Notes under the pieces: generated by a model
Told to the model about the DNA's origin: nothing
What the model saw: only the letters and a program-made list of their open reading frames with translations
Database searches by the model: none
In this document: positions 60,049-64,000 of the stretch, in pieces
Layout of the letters: each line of letters starts with the position of its first letter
Numbering within the stretch: the first letter of the stretch is position 1
From: Variovorax boronicumulans
GTDB lineage: Bacteria > Pseudomonadota > Gammaproteobacteria > Burkholderiales > Burkholderiaceae_C
NCBI RefSeq assembly: GCF_029892485.1
Contig: NZ_JARXVG010000005.1
Span: forward strand, 310,001-374,000
DNA length: 64,000 bases
Direction: 5' to 3'
Position numbers and translations under genes: made by a program

Positions 60049-61477
60049 GAATCAGACTCCGCAGCAGCAAGACATCCAGGGGCCGATCGATGTGGTGATC
60101 ATGGCGGCCGGCAAAGGCACGCGCATGAAAAGCAGGCTGCCCAAAGTGTTGCATCGTTTGGGCGGCCGCGCACTGATCGCGCATGTCGCCGACACCGCCG
60201 CGCACATCGGCGCCCGCCATGTGGTGGTCGTGACCGGCCACGGCGCGGCCGAGGTCGAGGCCGCCATGGCCGGCCCCGTGGGTGGCGCCACGCCGCGCTT
60301 CGCGCGCCAGGAGCCGCAACTGGGCACCGGCCACGCAGTGCAGCAGGCGGCGCCGCTGCTGCCGGACGACGGCACGGTGGTCGTGCTCTCGGGCGACGTG
60401 CCGCTGATCGGCGAAGAAACCCTGCGCGCGCTGGTTGCGGCCAGCGCGGGCGAACGCCTTGCGCTGCTGACCATCGAATTCGACGACCCGAGCGGCTACG
60501 GCCGGGTGATCCGCGCTTCGGCCGGCGGGGCGGTGACCGCCATCGTCGAGCACAAGGACGCCACCGAGGTGCAGCGCGCCGTGCGCGAGATCTACAGCGG
60601 CGTGATGGCCGTGCCCGCGCGCCTGCTCAAGGGCTGGCTCGCGCGGCTGGACAACCGCAATGCGCAGAACGAGTACTACCTGACCGATGTCGTGAAGCTC
60701 GCCGCGGCCGACGGGGTGCCGGTGGTGGCGCACATCACGACCGATGCGCTGCAGGTGGCGGGCATCAACAGCCCGATGCAGCTCGCGGCGCTCGAGCGCG
60801 CCTGGCAACTGCGCCAGGCGAATGCGCTGATGGAGCAGGGCGTGCGCCTGGCCGATCCGGCGCGCTTCGACCTGCGCGGCACGCTGGCATGCGCGGCCGA
60901 TGTCGAGATCGACGTCAACTGCGTGTTCGAAGGCCAGGTGTCGCTGGGCGAGGGCGTGCGCATCGGCGCCAACTGCGTGATCGCCAATGCGCGCATCGAA
61001 GCGGGCGCGGTGATCCATCCGTTCACCCACATCGACGGCGAGAAGGCCGGCGTGACGGTGGGTGAGCGCGCCCTGATCGGTCCCTTCGCGCGCCTGCGCC
61101 CCGGGGCGCAGCTAGGCGCCGAGGTGCACATCGGCAACTTCGTCGAGGTGAAGAACTCCACGCTCGCCGCCGGCGCCAAGGCCAACCACCTGGCCTACCT
61201 GGGCGATGCCACGGTGGGCGAGCGCGTCAACTACGGCGCGGGCAGCATCACGGCCAACTACGACGGCGCCAACAAGCACCGCACCGTGATCGAGGCCGAC
61301 GTGCACATCGGCAGCAACTGCGTGCTGGTGGCGCCGATCACCATCGGCGCGGGCGGCACCATCGGGGGCGGGTCGACGGTGAACAAGTCGACCGCGCCCG
61401 GCGCGCTGACCGTGGCGCGCAGCAAGCCGGTGAGTTTCCCCAACTGGAAGCGGCCGCAGAAAAAGCCAAAGGCCTGA
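60047..61477 (+). CDS. glmU: Bifunctional UDP-N-acetylglucosamine pyrophosphorylase / glucosamine-1-phosphate N-acetyltransferase
   Basis: 476 residues. It makes UDP-GlcNAc for peptidoglycan and LPS. The N-terminal uridylyltransferase has VVIMAAGKGTRMKSRLPKVLH, LSGDVPLI and EIYSGVMAV. The C-terminal left-handed beta-helix acetyltransferase has many hexapeptide repeats and FVEVKNSTLAAGAKANHLAYLGDATVG. ATG 60047 has GGGAAGAAG upstream, inside the divergent lipoprotein gene. The N-terminal extension of about 15 residues is Gln-rich. The next enzyme-linked gene, glmS, is 630 bp downstream. Confidence 0.95.
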   Translation: MNQTPQQQDIQGPIDVVIMAAGKGTRMKSRLPKVLHRLGGRALIAHVADTAAHIGARHVVVVTGHGAAEVEAAMAGPVGGATPRFARQEPQLGTGHAVQQAAPLLPDDGTVVVLSGDVPLIGEETLRALVAASAGERLALLTIEFDDPSGYGRVIRASAGGAVTAIVEHKDATEVQRAVREIYSGVMAVPARLLKGWLARLDNRNAQNEYYLTDVVKLAAADGVPVVAHITTDALQVAGINSPMQLAALERAWQLRQANALMEQGVRLADPARFDLRGTLACAADVEIDVNCVFEGQVSLGEGVRIGANCVIANARIEAGAVIHPFTHIDGEKAGVTVGERALIGPFARLRPGAQLGAEVHIGNFVEVKNSTLAAGAKANHLAYLGDATVGERVNYGAGSITANYDGANKHRTVIEADVHIGSNCVLVAPITIGAGGTIGGGSTVNKSTAPGALTVARSKPVSFPNWKRPQKKPKA

Positions 61478-61484
61478 GAAGGCT

Positions 61485-61967
61485 TCAGCCCAGCGGCACC
61501 GCGGGTTCGAACTTGGCGCGCTTGAGGCTGAAGAAGGCCTTCACGTTGCGCACGTTCGCATCGGCGGTGAACAGGCGCTGCGTCAGCGCGCCGTAGTCCG
61601 GCATATCGCGCGCCGCGACCACGAGCACGAAGTCGGGGCCGGGCGAGACGCGCCAGCACTGCTGCACCGCGTTGTCGGCGATCACGCGGGTTTCGAAAGC
61701 GTCGAGCGCGGCGGCGTCCTGCCGGTCCAGCGAGATCTCCACGACCGCCTGCAATCCGTGGCCGAGCACCGCGGCCAGCCGGTCGGGCGAGAGCAGCGCG
61801 ACCTGGCGCTCGATGAGGCCTTCGTCCTTCAACCGCTGCACGCGTCGGAGGCAAGTGGGTGGAGAGATGCCCACGTCGGCGGCCAGCCGCTGGTTGGTGA
61901 GCGAGGCGTCTCGCTGGAGCGCATCCAGCAGCCGGAGGTCTGTTGCATCGAGGGAGATTGATTCCAT
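61485..61967 (-). CDS. Lrp/AsnC-family transcriptional regulator
   Basis: 160 residues: N-terminal HTH (LDATDLRLLDALQRDASLTNQRLAADVGISPPTCLRRVQRLKDEG) and a C-terminal RAM ligand domain (AVVEISLDRQDAAALDAF, SPGPDFVLVVAARDMPDY). It likely binds an amino acid. ATG 61967 begins the typical sequence MESISLDATD; in-frame starts at 61997 or 62033 would add an AT-rich, atypical N-terminus. It converges on glmU and diverges from glmS, with operator-like palindromes in the gap. Confidence 0.85.
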   Translation of the reverse strand: MESISLDATDLRLLDALQRDASLTNQRLAADVGISPPTCLRRVQRLKDEGLIERQVALLSPDRLAAVLGHGLQAVVEISLDRQDAAALDAFETRVIADNAVQQCWRVSPGPDFVLVVAARDMPDYGALTQRLFTADANVRNVKAFFSLKRAKFEPAVPLG

Positions 61968-61987
61968 ATATTCATAAATTATGGAAT
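61961..61987. promoter_or_regulatory. Candidate Lrp-type operator (inverted repeat) at its own start
   Basis: ATTCCATA (61961-61968) and TATGGAAT (61980-61987) form a perfect 8-bp inverted repeat with an 11-bp AT-rich spacer. It spans the start codon of the Lrp-type gene, a usual place for autoregulation. Confidence 0.4.
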
Positions 61988-62023
61988 AAAAATCCATATC
62001 GTTACGGATGTGAAATAAAACTC

Positions 62024-62042
62024 CGAAATTCACAGAATTTCG
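62024..62042. promoter_or_regulatory. Candidate operator between Lrp-type gene and glmS
   Basis: CGAAATTC-ACA-GAATTTCG is a perfect inverted repeat with 8-bp arms and a 3-bp spacer, 65 bp before the glmS ATG. The size and AT-rich core suit an Lrp/AsnC dimer. Confidence 0.45.
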
Positions 62043-62106
62043 AGGACATATTTTTTGATCACCTCCCTACCATCGACCCATTCTTTTCATCCAAAGGCAG
62101 CTCACC

Positions 62107-63987
62107 ATGTGCGGCATCGTCGGGGCAGCGTCCCATCGCAACATCGTTCCGGTCCTCGTGCAGGGCCTCCAGCGGCTCGAATACCGCGGCTATGACTCCT
62201 GCGGCGTCGCGGTGCATGCGGGCGGCCTCACGCGGGCGCGCACCACCTCGCGCGTGGCGGAACTCGTCACGCAGGTGCGCGAGGACAAGGTCGAAGGCCT
62301 GACCGGCATCGCCCACACGCGCTGGGCCACGCACGGTGCGCCAGCGGTGCACAACGCGCATCCGCACTTCAGCCACGGCCCAGGCGCCGACGCGCAGGGC
62401 GCGCGCCCCGGCCGCATCGCGTTGGTGCACAACGGCATCATCGAAAACCACGAAGCGCTGCGCGCCGCGCTCGAGGCCAAGGGCTACGTGTTCGAGAGCC
62501 AGACCGACACCGAGGTCATCGCCCACCTTGTCGACAGCCTCTACGACGGCGACCTGTTCGAGGCCGTCAAGGCCGCGGTGCTGCAACTGCACGGCGCCTA
62601 TGCCATTGCGGTGATCTGCCGCGACGAGCCGCAGCGCGTGGTCGGCGCGCGCGCCGGCTCGCCGCTGATCCTCGGCGCGGGCAAGGACGGCGCGGAGAAT
62701 TTCCTGGCCAGCGACGCGATGGCCCTGGCCGGCGTGACCGACCAGATCGTCTATCTCGAAGAAGGCGACGTGGTCGATCTGCAACCGGGCAAGTACTGGA
62801 TCGTCGACAAGAACCACAAGCCCGTGACGCGCCAGGTGCGCACAGTGCTCGCGCACAGCGGCGCAGCCGAACTCGGCCCGTACCGCCACTACATGCAGAA
62901 GGAAATCTTCGAGCAGCCGCGCGCCATTGGCGACACGCTCGAAGGCGTAGCGGGCATCGTGCCCGAGCTGTTCGACGGCATCGGGCAGGACGGCGCCACG
63001 GGTGCGAGCGCGCACCGCGTGTTCAAGGACATCGACAAGATCCTCATCCTCGCCTGCGGCACCAGCTACTACAGCGGCTGCACCGCCAAGTACTGGCTCG
63101 AAAGCATCGCGAAGATCTCCACGCAGGTCGAGATCGCGAGCGAATACCGCTACCGCGAGTCGGTGCCCGACCCGAAGACGCTGGTGGTCACCATCAGCCA
63201 GTCGGGCGAGACGGCCGACACGCTCGCCGCGCTCAAGCATGCACGTTCGCTCGGCATGGAACAGACGCTGACGATCTGCAACGTGGCCACCAGCGCGATG
63301 GTGCGCGAGTGCAAGCTGGCCTACATCACGCGGGCCGGCGTGGAGATCGGCGTGGCATCGACCAAGGCCTTCACGACGCAGCTCGCGGGCCTGTTCCTGC
63401 TGACGCTGGCCATCGCGCAGACCAAGGGCCACCTCACCGAGGCCGACGAGGCGCGCTACCTGAAGGAAATGCGCCACCTGCCGGTCGCGCTGCAATCGGT
63501 GCTTGCGCTGGAGCCGCAGATCATCGGCTGGGCCGAGGACTTCGCGCGCAAGGACAACGCACTGTTCCTGGGCCGCGGGCTGCACTACCCGATCGCGCTC
63601 GAAGGCGCGCTCAAGCTCAAGGAAGTGACGTACATCCACGCCGAGGCGTATGCGGCGGGCGAACTCAAGCACGGCCCGCTCGCGCTGGTCACCAGCGAGA
63701 TGCCGGTGGTCGCGGTCGCACCGAACGACGCGCTGCTCGAAAAGCTCAAGAGCAACCTGCAGGAAGTGCGCGCGCGCGGTGGCGTGCTCTACGTACTGGC
63801 CGATGGCGACACGAAGATCAAGAGCGGCGAAGGGCTGCATGTGATCCGCATGCCGGAGCACTACGGCCAACTGTCACCGCTGCTGCATGTGGTGCCGCTG
63901 CAGTTGCTGGCGTATCACACGGCCTGCGCGCGCGGGACCGATGTGGACAAGCCGCGGAACCTGGCGAAGAGCGTGACGGTGGAGTGA
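62107..63987 (+). CDS. glmS: Glutamine-fructose-6-phosphate aminotransferase
   Basis: 626 residues. First step of hexosamine synthesis: glutamine plus fructose 6-phosphate gives glucosamine 6-phosphate. The N-terminal nucleophile Cys follows the initiator Met ([12 protein letters not shown]). [11 protein letters not shown] and [12 protein letters not shown] are in the glutaminase domain. Two SIS isomerase domains follow ([50 protein letters not shown]) and the C-terminus KSVTVE is canonical. No glmS ribozyme or glmY-like RNA was recognised. Its upstream gap holds Lrp-type palindromes. Confidence 0.96.
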   Translation: MCGIVGAASHRNIVPVLVQGLQRLEYRGYDSCGVAVHAGGLTRARTTSRVAELVTQVREDKVEGLTGIAHTRWATHGAPAVHNAHPHFSHGPGADAQGARPGRIALVHNGIIENHEALRAALEAKGYVFESQTDTEVIAHLVDSLYDGDLFEAVKAAVLQLHGAYAIAVICRDEPQRVVGARAGSPLILGAGKDGAENFLASDAMALAGVTDQIVYLEEGDVVDLQPGKYWIVDKNHKPVTRQVRTVLAHSGAAELGPYRHYMQKEIFEQPRAIGDTLEGVAGIVPELFDGIGQDGATGASAHRVFKDIDKILILACGTSYYSGCTAKYWLESIAKISTQVEIASEYRYRESVPDPKTLVVTISQSGETADTLAALKHARSLGMEQTLTICNVATSAMVRECKLAYITRAGVEIGVASTKAFTTQLAGLFLLTLAIAQTKGHLTEADEARYLKEMRHLPVALQSVLALEPQIIGWAEDFARKDNALFLGRGLHYPIALEGALKLKEVTYIHAEAYAAGELKHGPLALVTSEMPVVAVAPNDALLEKLKSNLQEVRARGGVLYVLADGDTKIKSGEGLHVIRMPEHYGQLSPLLHVVPLQLLAYHTACARGTDVDKPRNLAKSVTVE

Positions 63988-64000
63988 GCGACGGGCTGCT

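Noticed and set aside
62043..62106. glmS ribozyme or glmY-type RNA in the glmS leader
   Set aside because: Only 64 bp lie between the palindrome and the ATG, with no recognisable ribozyme core; such ribozymes belong to Gram-positive bacteria.

Overview
The window is a chromosomal segment of a high-GC betaproteobacterium, most likely a Variovorax or close Comamonadaceae relative. This is inferred from gene neighbourhoods (PilSR beside ffh and a YpjD-type CcsA protein; a GlrK-QseG-GlrR operon after miaB; DUF2917, DUF6279 and DUF5329 proteins), from the Ala/Lys/Pro-rich histone H1-like protein, and from interspersed palindromic repeats resembling those I associate with this family. No rRNA, tRNA, prophage, transposase or CRISPR array was seen. 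Coding density is high and most genes are core or lineage-typical.

Layout. 1-7.4 kb: the end of a DUF3426 protein, a PfkB kinase, an H1-like protein, and nrdA-nrdB with a promoter overlapped by two NrdR-type boxes. 7.4-14 kb: ampD, pilR, pilS, a PP0621-like protein and a CcsA/YpjD protein (minus strand), diverging from ffh. 14-16.1 kb: a two-gene RNA-repair cassette, HD-Pnk end-healing enzyme plus ATP-dependent RNA ligase. 16.3-24.2 kb: opgH, then glrR, qseG, glrK, miaB and a secreted protein. 24.4-28.8 kb: an RND efflux adaptor-pump pair. 28.8-34.2 kb: a Crp/Fnr regulator, a histidine phosphatase, a DUF4136 lipoprotein, ttcA, folB, a FolM-like reductase and midA. 34.2-38.7 kb: a large nested inverted repeat, then a TauD-like dioxygenase with an SsuABC/TauABC-type transporter. 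38.7-45.3 kb: small proteins, HisN, ROK, TM2-TPR, a DUF1877 protein and a MocR regulator. 45.5-49.8 kb: the trehalose operon otsB-GH15-otsA. 49.9-64 kb: a receiver-domain remnant, cca, ompW, GST, MgtC, slt, fthC, LysR, DUF2917, a BLUF photoreceptor, Crp/Fnr, a DUF6279 lipoprotein, glmU, an Lrp-type regulator and glmS.

Main observation. The 402-bp gap between glrR and opgH holds a near-consensus sigma-54 promoter (TGGCAC-N5-TTGC), a perfect TGTC-N10-GACA palindrome (the site type known for enterobacterial GlrR) about 95 bp upstream, and two IHF-like sites, one lying between them. This suggests that GlrK/GlrR directly controls periplasmic glucan synthesis here, instead of the glmY small RNA it controls in enterobacteria.

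Other notable points are the HD-Pnk/Rnl cassette, paired GAACG-N2-CGTTC operators before ompW, a GTAAA-N5-GTAAA site before the RND operon, divergent genes whose ATG codons share one CATG (glmU and a lipoprotein gene), a repeat pair translated in frame inside an ABC ATPase, and several complex palindromic elements, one of which could fold as a branched RNA.
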